The notes under the pieces are model-generated. The model saw nothing but the letters and a program-made list of their open reading frames with translations. It was not told where the DNA came from and made no database searches. Source: Falsibacillus pallidus (GTDB lineage Bacteria; Bacillota; Bacilli; Bacillales; DSM-25281). From it: a stretch of DNA of 64,000 bases. Shown piece by piece: positions 36,266 through 45,884 of this stretch. Positions within the stretch are counted from its first letter, which is position 1; every line of letters starts with the position of its first letter. The stretch lies in NCBI RefSeq assembly GCF_003350505.1, contig NZ_QQAY01000008.1, forward strand, positions 1-64,000, written 5' to 3'. The translations under genes were made by a program, and so were the position numbers.

Positions 36266-39200
36266 ATGAGAGCCATCATTAAAGGGAAGTGGATTGTCTT
36301 AATCGCGTGGATTGCCATCATTGCTGGGCTATTCTTTATCGCTCCGAATATGGCGGACCTTGTGCGGGAAAAGGGGCAGGTCAATGTACCTGAAGGTTAT
36401 TCATCGCACCTTGCCGGACAAATCATGGAAGATGTTCAAAAGCAGGAAGGCGGCGGGGATGAGACGCAGGTAGCCCTCGTTTTCCACGAAAAACACAAGC
36501 TGACGAAAGAAGAAATAAATGAAGCTGAAAAAGCAGTGAGGCAGCTTGAAGATCATAAAAAGCAGCTTGGAATCACCAAAATTTTAACGCATTTTAATGA
36601 GAAAAATTTAAAGGATCAGCTCGTCTCAAAAGATGGGAAATCCATCCTTGTTTCAGTGAATGTAAGCTGGAACGACCGCCAATCAGGCGATGTGAGCGAT
36701 GCCCTTTATAAGGCGATTGATAATATTAAAGTAGACCACTACTATACGAGCAATTGGATGATCAATGATGACCTCACAAAGAGCTCGGAAGAAGGACTGA
36801 AAAAGACGGAAGGCATCACGGTAGTCTTTATTCTTGGAGTCTTGTTCCTTGTTTTCAGGTCGGCTATCGCACCGTTTATCCCGCTGGTGACCGTGGGGCT
36901 ATCTTATTTAGCCTCTCAATCCATTGTTTCGATTCTGGTCGACAAGCTTGATTTTCCGATATCCAATTACACGCAGATTTTCCTTGTAGCTGTATTGTTC
37001 GGGATCGGAACGGACTATTGCATCTTGCTCCTCAGCCGATTTAAAGAAGAATTGGCTCAGCGTGAGACTATGACAGAGGCAATTGTTGAAACATATAAAA
37101 ACGCAGGAAGAACGGTCTTTTTCAGCGGAATTGCTGTCATGATTGGTTTTGCAGCCATCGGGTTTTCCCAATTCAAGCTTTATCAATCGGCATCTGCAGT
37201 AGCGGTTGGAGTGGCATTGCTGCTGATTGCTTTATTTACGGTGGTACCATTTTTCATGGCGGTCTTGGGCAGAAAGATCTTTTGGCCGTCCAAGAAAATT
37301 GCGGACCATGGAGAAAGCAGACTATGGGGAGCAGCCGGCCGATTTGCTTTGGCCCGCCCGCTAATCGCCTTGCTCATTGTCGCGGCAATCTGTGTGCCGT
37401 TCCTTGTGACGTATGACGGGAAGCTATCATTCAACTCCCTTGAAGAAATCAGCGGGGATGTCCCGTCAATTAAAGCGTTTAATGCAATTGCAGACGGGTT
37501 TGGACCGGGTGAATCGATGCCGACTCAGATTGTCATCAAAAATGACGACAAAATGAATTCGACTGAATATATCACGATTGCTGAAAAAATCAGCCAGGAA
37601 CTGAAGAAAATCGATTCTGTTGATACGGTCCGTTCTGTCACACGGCCTACCGGGGAGCCGATTAAAGAATTCTATGTTTCCAACCAGGCAGAAAGCTTAG
37701 GAAAAGGGCTTGGGGAAGGAAAGACTGGTCTGGATAAAATCAGTTCGGGACTAGAGAAAGCTGGCAGTGAACTATCCCAATCCCAGCCGCAGATTAAAGA
37801 AGCTGAAAATGGCGTCGGCAGTTTGATCTCAGGGACAAATGACGTGAAATCAGGTCTTGTGGCCATCCAATCGAATCTTCAAAAAATCGAGGATGGGATA
37901 AAGAAAGGGTCTGCAGGTTCTAATGATATCAAGACTGGCTTGGAGCAGGCGAAAGTTGGGGCAGAAAAACTTTTAGCTGGATATCAAGGGCTTTCAGAAT
38001 CCTATAACCAGCTGGGTGGAAATTTAAACACTTTGATTGAAAAATATAAGGTTCTAGGAGACGGTGCATCAACACTGTCAACTGCTTTTGGGGAAATTAA
38101 GGATGAAAATTTCAAAGACTTGGAACAAAAGTATGCCGGACTTGAAAATGATGAAGAATATAAAAATATTAAAGAAACATTTCAAATGGGACAGGAAAAG
38201 ATTCCAGAGCTGGCGAACGGGTTGAACAACCTTAATGCAGGACTTGCTCAAATCAACTCTGGTATGGGCACAGCGAATCAAGGATTTGAAAAGGCAAATG
38301 GCAAACAAGAAGAGCTTGTAAATGGGCTCCAGCACCTGATTGATGGAATTAGTCAGCAGCAAGCCGGCCTCAATCAACTCGCAGCTGGACAAGGGCAGAT
38401 TGTGGACCAATTCCCGAAATTGACAAATGGACTTTCGGGCATCAATGAGGGACAAAAGCAGCTGCTCAAAGGATTTACGGATCTAGGTGGTCAGCTTGGC
38501 CAATTGACAAAGGGCCTCGATCAAAGTACGAACGGGTTGAATCAAGTATCAGAGGGACTAGGATCTGCTCAAGGGTATCTTTCTGGATTATCGGATACGT
38601 CTGATATGAACGGCTTCTATTTGCCGAAAGATGTGCTTGAAAGCAAGGATTTCGCTCAGGCAATCGATGCATATATGTCCAAGGATCGGAAAGTCATGAC
38701 GATGGATGTCATCTTCAGCGACAGCCCGTATTCTAATAAAGCCATGGGCAAAGTGGATGATATCAAGGCTGCAGTGAAACGTGCGGTAAAAGGAACAAAG
38801 CTTGAGAATGCAACTGTTGCGGTTGGCGGCATCACGAGCATCAACGCCGATCTGCACCAAATGTCGAGCCAGGACTATTCTCGTACAGTCGTCTTGATGC
38901 TTGTCGGCATCTCGATCATCCTGATTTTCTTATTCCGTTCGATTATCATGCCGCTTTATATCATTGGATCGTTGATTTTAACGTACTATACTTCAATGGC
39001 GATGAATGAAGCGCTCTATGTGAATTTGCTTGGATATACGGGGATCAGCTGGGCGGTTCCATTCTTCGGATTCGTCATTCTGGTTGCTCTTGGAGTCGAC
39101 TACAGTATCTTCCTGATGGACCGCTTCAACGAATACAAAACGCTTTCCGTGGCAGATGCCATGCTGATGGCGATGAGGAGAATGGGAACGGTCATTATTT

Positions 39201-39394
39201 CAGCGGTCGTCATCCTTGGTGGAACATTTGCCGCCATGATGCCTTCCGGAATGCTGTCGCTGCTACAAATTGCATCCATCATCTTGATCGGATTGCTGCT
39301 CTACGCATTTGTTATACTGCCGCTGTTTATCCCTGTCATGGTGAAAAACTTCGGAAAAGCCAACTGGTGGCCATTCAAGAGGGAAACGATGTAA
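36266..39394 (+). CDS. MMPL/RND family transporter (YdgH-like)
   Basis: A 1042-residue membrane protein of the MMPL branch of RND transporters. It has two halves, each with one early membrane helix or link and a bundle of five or six helices. Conserved intramembrane acidic motifs are visible: FGIGTDYCILLLSRFKEEL in the first half (core GIGTDYCILLLSRF) and ALGVDYSIFLMDRFNEY in the second. Between them lies a long extracytoplasmic domain (about residues 390-870) rich in repeated GL and NGL words that suggest coiled coils. Such pumps use proton flow to move lipids or drugs. The substrate is unknown. Confidence 0.9.
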   Translation: MRAIIKGKWIVLIAWIAIIAGLFFIAPNMADLVREKGQVNVPEGYSSHLAGQIMEDVQKQEGGGDETQVALVFHEKHKLTKEEINEAEKAVRQLEDHKKQLGITKILTHFNEKNLKDQLVSKDGKSILVSVNVSWNDRQSGDVSDALYKAIDNIKVDHYYTSNWMINDDLTKSSEEGLKKTEGITVVFILGVLFLVFRSAIAPFIPLVTVGLSYLASQSIVSILVDKLDFPISNYTQIFLVAVLFGIGTDYCILLLSRFKEELAQRETMTEAIVETYKNAGRTVFFSGIAVMIGFAAIGFSQFKLYQSASAVAVGVALLLIALFTVVPFFMAVLGRKIFWPSKKIADHGESRLWGAAGRFALARPLIALLIVAAICVPFLVTYDGKLSFNSLEEISGDVPSIKAFNAIADGFGPGESMPTQIVIKNDDKMNSTEYITIAEKISQELKKIDSVDTVRSVTRPTGEPIKEFYVSNQAESLGKGLGEGKTGLDKISSGLEKAGSELSQSQPQIKEAENGVGSLISGTNDVKSGLVAIQSNLQKIEDGIKKGSAGSNDIKTGLEQAKVGAEKLLAGYQGLSESYNQLGGNLNTLIEKYKVLGDGASTLSTAFGEIKDENFKDLEQKYAGLENDEEYKNIKETFQMGQEKIPELANGLNNLNAGLAQINSGMGTANQGFEKANGKQEELVNGLQHLIDGISQQQAGLNQLAAGQGQIVDQFPKLTNGLSGINEGQKQLLKGFTDLGGQLGQLTKGLDQSTNGLNQVSEGLGSAQGYLSGLSDTSDMNGFYLPKDVLESKDFAQAIDAYMSKDRKVMTMDVIFSDSPYSNKAMGKVDDIKAAVKRAVKGTKLENATVAVGGITSINADLHQMSSQDYSRTVVLMLVGISIILIFLFRSIIMPLYIIGSLILTYYTSMAMNEALYVNLLGYTGISWAVPFFGFVILVALGVDYSIFLMDRFNEYKTLSVADAMLMAMRRMGTVIISAVVILGGTFAAMMPSGMLSLLQIASIILIGLLLYAFVILPLFIPVMVKNFGKANWWPFKRETM

Positions 39395-39399
39395 TCGAC

Positions 39400-39429
39400 A
39401 AACGGGTGGTGACAGGTACCACCCGTTTT
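39400..39429 (+). terminator. Terminator of the marR-mmpL operon
   Basis: AAACGGGTGGT pairs with ACCACCCGTTT around a short loop (GACAGGT), then TT. The T-run is short. Confidence 0.75.
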
Positions 39430-39498
39430 AGTTTGACGAAGGCTGGTGCCTTTCCTATACTTAGGGAGCGATTATTATGAGAGACCGGGTGAGGGAGA

Positions 39499-40563
39499 AT
39501 GGATTTTCAGGTAAATTATTTATCTTTTTATGTTGTCCAGGTTGAAGGCAAGGGAGAGCAAGCTGATAAGAGGTTCAAACTGTTTCAGACGCTGGATGAA
39601 GAAGAGTATGAAGAAAGCCCTTTGAAGGATTTTTTGGACGGAGAATTCGCTAAGATTTCTAAACGAAAAGTGACAAGGCATCCCAAGACAGAAGATGTAC
39701 CGACCAAATTGGGTTATTTTATTGTAGAGGATGGGCATGAAATTACGTCTAATCCCAATTACAACCTTTTTCACCGTACTCGTTTTTCGGATACGAAAGA
39801 GGCATTTCAGGAAGAGAGTGAAAAGTTTGCGGCTGCCTATGTCGATACCAGCGCAGTCCGCGGTGGTGTTTTCATCGTAGCTTCGGCAAAGCTCCGCAAA
39901 TACTTTGATGATCCCTTTGTGTTCATTTTAAAATGTGACTTTGAGCCGAAAGTGGCTTCGATTTCGGATGAATCCACGCTGATCCGCAACGTGGAAATGG
40001 CCATTACGACTAAAAATATGAAGTCGATCCAATATCCATATATGCCGGAAGAAGGAGTTGTGGAGGAGCAGGAGTTGAAGATCCATCAATCTTCACATGC
40101 ACGCTACTTCGAAGACTTCCTCAAATATGTGGAATACGGAGAGTCCATGCCGGAAATCGTTAAGACACAGGTGATGGAAATCGTTAAAACCCACATGGAA
40201 GAGGCATTTGAACCGGAAAGCGAAGAACTGGAAGAGCTTGAGAGTGCCATGGAGGTTTGGGCTGCAAGCGAAAAAAGGGATATCCAGGAGCGCTTCACCA
40301 CCGAGCAAATCATAGAAGCATCCGCTCAAATCATCGAGCATACACCTGATATCGAACTTAAAATGAAACTTGATTCCGTCGATGTAAAAGGACTGCTCTC
40401 TGATTTTGGAGAAAACATTCATTTGGCAAAGGTCGGCCATAAATATGTCCTGGTCGTAGAAGCGGAATCCGTTCTTTTTGAAAAAGGGTTTTCGCCGGTA
40501 GAATTCTTGAAGCCGGACGAACTAGAGCAGGTCATCGAGCGTATACGCAATAAGCAGATATAA
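39499..40563 (+). CDS. DUF3900-like protein
   Basis: A 354-residue soluble, acidic protein. It looks like the DUF3900 family of Bacillaceae, judged from length and the opening MDFQVNYLSFYVVQVEGKG; I am not certain of the assignment. No enzyme motif or membrane segment is visible. There is a very acidic, helical stretch near residues 225-260 (EPESEELEELESAMEV). GAGGGAG lies six bases before the ATG. It stands alone, and context gives no hint of function. Confidence 0.6.
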   Translation: MDFQVNYLSFYVVQVEGKGEQADKRFKLFQTLDEEEYEESPLKDFLDGEFAKISKRKVTRHPKTEDVPTKLGYFIVEDGHEITSNPNYNLFHRTRFSDTKEAFQEESEKFAAAYVDTSAVRGGVFIVASAKLRKYFDDPFVFILKCDFEPKVASISDESTLIRNVEMAITTKNMKSIQYPYMPEEGVVEEQELKIHQSSHARYFEDFLKYVEYGESMPEIVKTQVMEIVKTHMEEAFEPESEELEELESAMEVWAASEKRDIQERFTTEQIIEASAQIIEHTPDIELKMKLDSVDVKGLLSDFGENIHLAKVGHKYVLVVEAESVLFEKGFSPVEFLKPDELEQVIERIRNKQI

Positions 40564-40568
40564 TGAAA

Positions 40569-40592
40569 CCCCCTTCCAGGCTGGAAGGGGGA
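40569..40592 (+). terminator. Hairpin after the DUF3900-like gene
   Basis: CCCCCTTC (40569-40576) pairs with GAAGGGGG (40584-40591), five bases after the stop. No T-run follows, so termination is uncertain. Confidence 0.55.
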
Positions 40593-40599
40593 TTCGTGT

Positions 40600-40631
40600 T
40601 TATTCGACATATACCGGGGCGTGCCTGTCAC
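40600..40631 (+). repeat. Dispersed 32-bp repeat, copy 2
   Basis: It matches 15071-15102 at 28 of 32 bases (TTATTCGACA, four differences, CGGGGCGTGCCTGTCAC). As with copy 1 it directly follows a hairpin at the end of a gene. Confidence 0.6.
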
Positions 40632-40802
40632 TTTCAACTTCCGCTTTTCTGTGTATATTCCCCCTCGTTTTCACAAATCCTAAGGTTAAAATTTTTTCCA
40701 AGAGGGCAAATGAGGTTTGGTTCCTGCAAAGGATGGGATATTGATAAGGGAAGGTGCTTGGAATGCCTTCAAATACATCGTTTAGAAGGGCATACAGAAA
40801 TT

Positions 40803-42215
40803 ATGGAAAAGAATAAATTAGGATTTTGGGTCTTGACGGCCCTTGTGGTCGGAAATATGGTTGGCTCGGGTATTTTTATGCTGCCGAGGTCGCTTGCTGA
40901 AGTGGCCAGTCCGGGGGGCACAATTCTGGCGTGGGTGCTGACTGGGGTTGGGGTGCTTCTGATTGCCCTTGTATTCGGGAATCTATCCCTTAGAAAACCC
41001 GATTTGACGGGGGGACCGCAAATTTATGCAAAAGCCTTATTCAAACCTGGTTCCAATGCGGGAATTTTGTCGGGGTATTTAGTTTCATGGGGCTATTGGG
41101 TAGCCAATTTTACAGGGAACGTTGCAATCATTACGACGTTTACAGGGTATTTATCTACTTTTTTCCCAATTTTAACGAGTAAAGCGGATCTGTTTACGAT
41201 TGGAAATTACACCATGCATGTGGGGAATTTATTGACGTTCCTCATTTGTTCTGCGTTATTATGGTTTTTACATTTTGTCATCCTGAAAGGGGTGGAAGGT
41301 GCAGGAAAGCTGAACCTCATTGCCACGGCTGCAAAAATCGCAGGTTTCTTCCTTTTCATTGTTGTTACATTGTTTGCTTTTGAAAAGAGCAATATCTTTC
41401 CTCTTGTCACACCGATCACAGATGAATCAGGACATGCCGTCAGTCTTTGGGGGCAGGTCAATTCTGCAGCGATTGCGACTCTGTGGGCATTCGTCGGTGT
41501 GGAGTCTGCTGTGGTGTTTTCCTCACGCGCGAAGAAGAGAAGCGATATTAAGAAGGCGACCATTACGGGGCTGCTGCTTGCAACATTTATCTATCTTGTC
41601 ATCACTGTCTTAGTCATGGGAGCTTTATCGCACGGAAAATTAATCAAATCACAGAAGCCATTAGTCGATGCATTAGAATCGGCGATTGGACCAAGCGGCG
41701 GATACATTTTGGGAGCTCTGGCAGTCATCAGCCTATTCGGTGCAACAATCGGATGGATTTTATTAAGCGCTGAGGTGCCATTCCAAGCTGAAAAACAGGG
41801 ATTGTTTATCAAGGCATTTGGAAAGACAAATAAACATGGGGCGCCAGTGACATCCTTGATCATTACAAACCTGGCAACGCAGCTATTCATTTTTTCAACG
41901 ATCTCAGCCTCCATTTCGTCTGCATTTGACTTTGTCATATTTGTAGCGACTTTAGCCTTTTTAGTGCCATACCTCATATCGACTGTTTATCAATTAAAAC
42001 TGACGCTGACGGGTGAGACGTATGAAAATCAGCCGAAAAGCAGGGTGGTTGATGGGGTCATTGCTGCTCTTGCAACTCTATACTCCTTATGGGTCATCAA
42101 AGCAGGAACAGCGGATATGAAAACATTCTTATTTGGAGTCGGGCTCCTTGTCATGGGAATATTCTTTTATCCCCTTGTCCCTAAGCAGGGGAATAAGGGT
42201 AATCTGAACCGGTAA
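40803..42215 (+). CDS. APC basic amino acid permease (arginine/ornithine or lysine type)
   Basis: A 470-residue permease with 12 or 13 membrane segments. The first helix carries VVGNMVGSGIFMLPRSLAEV, the backbone-binding loop of the APC fold (core GNMVGSGIFMLP). Overall it resembles the basic amino acid/polyamine antiporters (ArcD, YvsH). Whether it exchanges arginine for ornithine or takes up lysine cannot be told. The start is the ATG at 40803, which begins the conserved domain; the frame extends 240 bases upstream through the hairpin and repeat, but that part is not protein-like. Confidence 0.85.
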   Translation: MEKNKLGFWVLTALVVGNMVGSGIFMLPRSLAEVASPGGTILAWVLTGVGVLLIALVFGNLSLRKPDLTGGPQIYAKALFKPGSNAGILSGYLVSWGYWVANFTGNVAIITTFTGYLSTFFPILTSKADLFTIGNYTMHVGNLLTFLICSALLWFLHFVILKGVEGAGKLNLIATAAKIAGFFLFIVVTLFAFEKSNIFPLVTPITDESGHAVSLWGQVNSAAIATLWAFVGVESAVVFSSRAKKRSDIKKATITGLLLATFIYLVITVLVMGALSHGKLIKSQKPLVDALESAIGPSGGYILGALAVISLFGATIGWILLSAEVPFQAEKQGLFIKAFGKTNKHGAPVTSLIITNLATQLFIFSTISASISSAFDFVIFVATLAFLVPYLISTVYQLKLTLTGETYENQPKSRVVDGVIAALATLYSLWVIKAGTADMKTFLFGVGLLVMGIFFYPLVPKQGNKGNLNR

Positions 42216-42349
42216 AAAAGTAATTTTGTGTAAGACTTGCGTTAAAATGGTTCTATTTTATGAAATTGCTAGCTGAAAATACGAAAAACATATAGAATTC
42301 TGAAATATCCCACTATATAATTAATTTCGTACTGAAGGGAGGACAACTT

Positions 42350-43753
42350 ATGAATCTTTTGAGAAAAAAGAGCATCAGTACATTATTGGCAGGTTCGAAA
42401 GAGGGGTATTCCCTGAAAAAGGAATTGGGGGCCCTGGATTTGACGCTTCTTGGAATAGGGGCAATCATTGGGACAGGAATATTTGTACTGACTGGGACAG
42501 GAGCCTTGACAGCCGGTCCGAGTCTGATGATTTCTTTTGTCATTGCAGGTCTGGCCTGTTTGTTCTCGGCCCTTGCCTATGCTGAATTTGCATCAACGGT
42601 TCCAGTATCCGGATCTGTATATACGTATACGTACGCCACTTTGGGAGAACTGGTAGCTTGGATTATCGGCTGGGATCTCATCCTTGAATATTTATTGGCG
42701 GTAAGTGCCGTATCGGTAGGATGGTCAGGCTATTTTCAGTCGCTCCTTGGCGGACTGGGCATCCACATTCCAGTCGCATTCACCGGTGCTCCGGGTTCTG
42801 TTCCGGGAACAACCACCTACTTCAATTTACCCGCATTAGTAATAGTCCTTTTGATTACAGCTTTGCTTTCAGTCGGAGTGAAACAGTCGAAAAAAGTCAA
42901 CAACGTCATGGTCATCGTCAAACTGATCGTTGTCCTGTTGTTCATTTTTGTGGGATTCAAATATGTTAAGCCTGATAATTGGCATCCATTTATGCCATTT
43001 GGACTCGGCGGCGTTTTTTCTACCGCAGCTCTAGTGTTTTTCGCTTTTATCGGATTTGATGCTGTTGCATCTGCTGCAGAAGAAACGAAAAATCCGAATA
43101 AGGATTTGCCGAAAGGAATCATGTTCTCTTTATTAATCTGTACTCTTCTTTATGTGATTGTTTCAGGCATCATGACAGGAATTGTTCCTTATAAGCAGTT
43201 TGAGGGAAATATCGATCATCCGATTTCTCTTGCGATTCAAGTAGCAGGCATTGATTGGGTAGCTGGAATCATAGATGTCGGGGCCATCCTGGGAATGACG
43301 ACGGTTATGCTGGTCATGCTTTATGGACAAACCCGCATCATGTTCTCTATGTCCCGTGATGGTTTGATGCCAAAGATGTTTTCGCAGGTTCATCCAAAAT
43401 ACCAAACGCCGTTCAAAGCAACTTGGATGCTCGGAATCATTGCGGCGTTAATGGGATCTCTCATCCCGCTGCAGGAGCTTGCTGAACTAGTGAACATCGG
43501 TACATTGTCAGCCTTTATGTTGATTTCAGTAGCTGTTCTTGTTCTGCGGTATACAAAGCCTGATTTAAAAAGGGCTTTCCGTTGTCCAGGAGTGCCATTT
43601 GTTCCGATTTTGGCAATTGTCTTCTGTGGATTCTTGATCCTGCAGCTTGGCGCAGCCACATGGATCCGTTTTGTCATTTGGCTGGGAATCGGACTGATTG
43701 TCTACTTTGTCTATTCCAGAAAACATTCAAAACTGAATAAAGTGAATGAATAA
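42350..43753 (+). CDS. APC amino acid permease (YfnA/CAT type)
   Basis: A 467-residue permease with 12 membrane segments, of the cationic amino acid transporter-like group that includes B. subtilis YfnA. The first helix has LLGIGAIIGTGIFVLTG, helix 3 follows AEFASTVPVSGSVYTYTY (core TVPVSGSVYTYTY), and helix 6 has FFAFIGFDAVASAAEE. GGGAGG lies seven bases before the ATG. Although next to another amino acid permease, a 134-base gap suggests its own promoter. The substrate is not known. Confidence 0.88.
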   Translation: MNLLRKKSISTLLAGSKEGYSLKKELGALDLTLLGIGAIIGTGIFVLTGTGALTAGPSLMISFVIAGLACLFSALAYAEFASTVPVSGSVYTYTYATLGELVAWIIGWDLILEYLLAVSAVSVGWSGYFQSLLGGLGIHIPVAFTGAPGSVPGTTTYFNLPALVIVLLITALLSVGVKQSKKVNNVMVIVKLIVVLLFIFVGFKYVKPDNWHPFMPFGLGGVFSTAALVFFAFIGFDAVASAAEETKNPNKDLPKGIMFSLLICTLLYVIVSGIMTGIVPYKQFEGNIDHPISLAIQVAGIDWVAGIIDVGAILGMTTVMLVMLYGQTRIMFSMSRDGLMPKMFSQVHPKYQTPFKATWMLGIIAALMGSLIPLQELAELVNIGTLSAFMLISVAVLVLRYTKPDLKRAFRCPGVPFVPILAIVFCGFLILQLGAATWIRFVIWLGIGLIVYFVYSRKHSKLNKVNE

Positions 43754-43762
43754 AAAGGAACT

Positions 43763-43799
43763 AAAAACAGCCGAATCCGGGTAGGATTGGCTGTTTTTT
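43763..43799 (+). terminator. Terminator after the YfnA-type permease
   Basis: AAAAACAGCC pairs with GGCTGTTTTT, extended inward by AATCC/GGATT around GGGTA. Confidence 0.88.
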
Positions 43800-43958
43800 C
43801 GTATATGGATAAGTTGTAGTTGTATTTGAGGGTCTGCAAGTACTACAATGAAATTAAATAGTACTTTATTTCTTAATTTTCAGCATAATTTTTCTTTCAG
43901 TTTTCCTGATTGCCTCTTTACCGCGTTCCACATTAATGACGGAAGCTTGGTGGTGTGT

Positions 43959-45848
43959 ATGGCAAGAGAATTAAAGAACTTATATATTCCATTTCTATTT
44001 GCAATCGCCTTCCTATTTTCGTTGGATGTGTCATTTACATTCTCCTCTTTTATTCAATCCTATTTTGAATCTCTTCATTTACTAATGGAAATAATCAGCG
44101 TTTTCATCGCTTTCAGTATTGCGATGCAGGGCCTGACTTTCTATAAGCCTTACGCGTCTTACAAAATCATCGTCTTTTCCAGCGTTTTCTTTACGGTCGG
44201 GATAATGGATTTATTCCATGCTCTTACATATGAAGGTCTCCCTTTGTTCGGAGAGAGGTTCACTCAGCCCTCTATTTGGTTTACCCTTTTAGGCCGGATG
44301 GTGGAAGCAGCAAGTATCCTTACACTCATATTGCTGCCTGAGAAAAAAAGCAAAAATAGGGCAGTCAGACAATTTTCATTTACATTGGTCTTGTTGAGCA
44401 CAATTTTGATTACCATTGTAATTTCCACTTATTCCACAGCATTCCCAAACCTCTACAATAGTGGGTCTTTCACTTTGATCAAACTAATTTTAGAAATCAT
44501 CTACTGTCTTATTCACATTTTCGTATTAACGATCATTATCAGGGCATATCGGCGAAATAAGCGGAAGGAAGGACTATTAGTAGGAATATCCTCAATGTTC
44601 CTCATACTGTCATCTTTCATGATGATTATTCTTGGAGCATCCGGAGATATTTATGGCCCGTATATTCTTTCACATTTCTTTAAAATCATCGGCTATTTCT
44701 ACTATTTTAAAGCAGTATTCCTTCTAATGAGTAAGCAGCCATATGAAAAGGTAGCCGAGCTATCCAGCAACTATAGCAGACTGCTTAATTCTGTGGTAGA
44801 AGGGATATTTGGAATCGACCAGAGTGGAAAGGTTATGTTTATCAATGATTCTGCCTGCCGAATGCTTGGTTTCAGGGAAAATGAGCTGATTGGCCGAACC
44901 ATCCATAAGTATATACATCATTCCATCCAAGACGAGAGTTCCAGTCTTTTATTTACATCTCCTGATATGGAAGAAAAAACAATGTTTTCCGTCGATCAAT
45001 GGTTTTGGAGAAAGGATGGAAGCCGATTTCCAGTTGAATATTTTACAAGGCCGATCATAGAAAATGGCGTCATTGTTGGAACTGTAGTGACGTTTCTGGA
45101 TGTTTCAGAAAGAAAAAAGCTTGAACAATTGCAGACAGAGCAAGCGAATATTGAATATGAACTGGAAATTGCAGCTTCTGTTCAAGAAACGCTTTTTTCA
45201 ACCATTGAAGAACCTCAAACAGTGGATATGGGTTTTATAAGTAAATCATTTAAAAAGCTGAATGGGGATTTCTATAATGTCATTCAACATAATGAAGAGA
45301 TATTATTCGCCATTGCAGATGTTTGTGGAAAGGGAATACCTGCTGCAATTCAGATGACCATGCTGAAATTTGCAATGGAGTCGCATTCGGATCCTGAAAA
45401 AATCCTGAACAAGATCAATAGCTACTTTACCAAGTTTGTCTATGATTCTTCTTTTATCACGATGTTTGTTGGTCAATTCAATCAGCAAAACTCAAAATTT
45501 TTATTTTCTTCAGCAGGGCACGAACCTGGACTGCATTATAAACCGGCCGAGGATGCCTTTATTGAATTGACAACCGGAAATCCTCTTCTTGGGATCGATT
45601 CGAACATTAAGTATCACCGGGGATCGATAACGTTAGAAAAGGGAGATCTCTTATTATTTTATACGGATGGAATTATTGAACGGAGAAACAGAGCCATTGA
45701 TAGCAATGAATTCATTAAGAACTTCATCAGGGAAATGGATTTGAACTTGCCTGCCCAGAAATTCACAGAGCTTTTATATGAGAAAATAATGGACTTTCAT
45801 CAAGGAAAAGTGGAAGACGATCAAACGATTCTATTATTTAAAATTTGA
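43959..45848 (+). CDS. MASE3-PAS-PP2C membrane phosphatase
   Basis: A 629-residue sensor phosphatase. An N-terminal MASE3-type membrane domain with about eight helices fills residues 1-250. A PAS domain follows (about 265-380), then a short helical linker and a SpoIIE/RsbU-like PP2C domain (about 405-629). The PP2C acidic motifs are present: GDFYNVI, IADVCGKGIPAA and LFYTDGIIERRN. Such enzymes remove phosphate from anti-sigma antagonist proteins (as RsbP does in the sigma-B pathway). The target here is not identified. The start is unclear; ATG at 43959 begins the conserved domain, while the frame is open from 43848 without a good ribosome site. Confidence 0.85.
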   Translation: MARELKNLYIPFLFAIAFLFSLDVSFTFSSFIQSYFESLHLLMEIISVFIAFSIAMQGLTFYKPYASYKIIVFSSVFFTVGIMDLFHALTYEGLPLFGERFTQPSIWFTLLGRMVEAASILTLILLPEKKSKNRAVRQFSFTLVLLSTILITIVISTYSTAFPNLYNSGSFTLIKLILEIIYCLIHIFVLTIIIRAYRRNKRKEGLLVGISSMFLILSSFMMIILGASGDIYGPYILSHFFKIIGYFYYFKAVFLLMSKQPYEKVAELSSNYSRLLNSVVEGIFGIDQSGKVMFINDSACRMLGFRENELIGRTIHKYIHHSIQDESSSLLFTSPDMEEKTMFSVDQWFWRKDGSRFPVEYFTRPIIENGVIVGTVVTFLDVSERKKLEQLQTEQANIEYELEIAASVQETLFSTIEEPQTVDMGFISKSFKKLNGDFYNVIQHNEEILFAIADVCGKGIPAAIQMTMLKFAMESHSDPEKILNKINSYFTKFVYDSSFITMFVGQFNQQNSKFLFSSAGHEPGLHYKPAEDAFIELTTGNPLLGIDSNIKYHRGSITLEKGDLLLFYTDGIIERRNRAIDSNEFIKNFIREMDLNLPAQKFTELLYEKIMDFHQGKVEDDQTILLFKI

Positions 45849-45884
45849 ATTCAGCAGGAAATGATGAGATTGGGGGGACAAGCA

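Noticed and set aside
40563-40802. 80-residue N-terminal extension of the basic amino acid permease
   Set aside because: It spans a hairpin and the dispersed repeat and does not look like protein; the conserved domain begins at the ATG at 40803.
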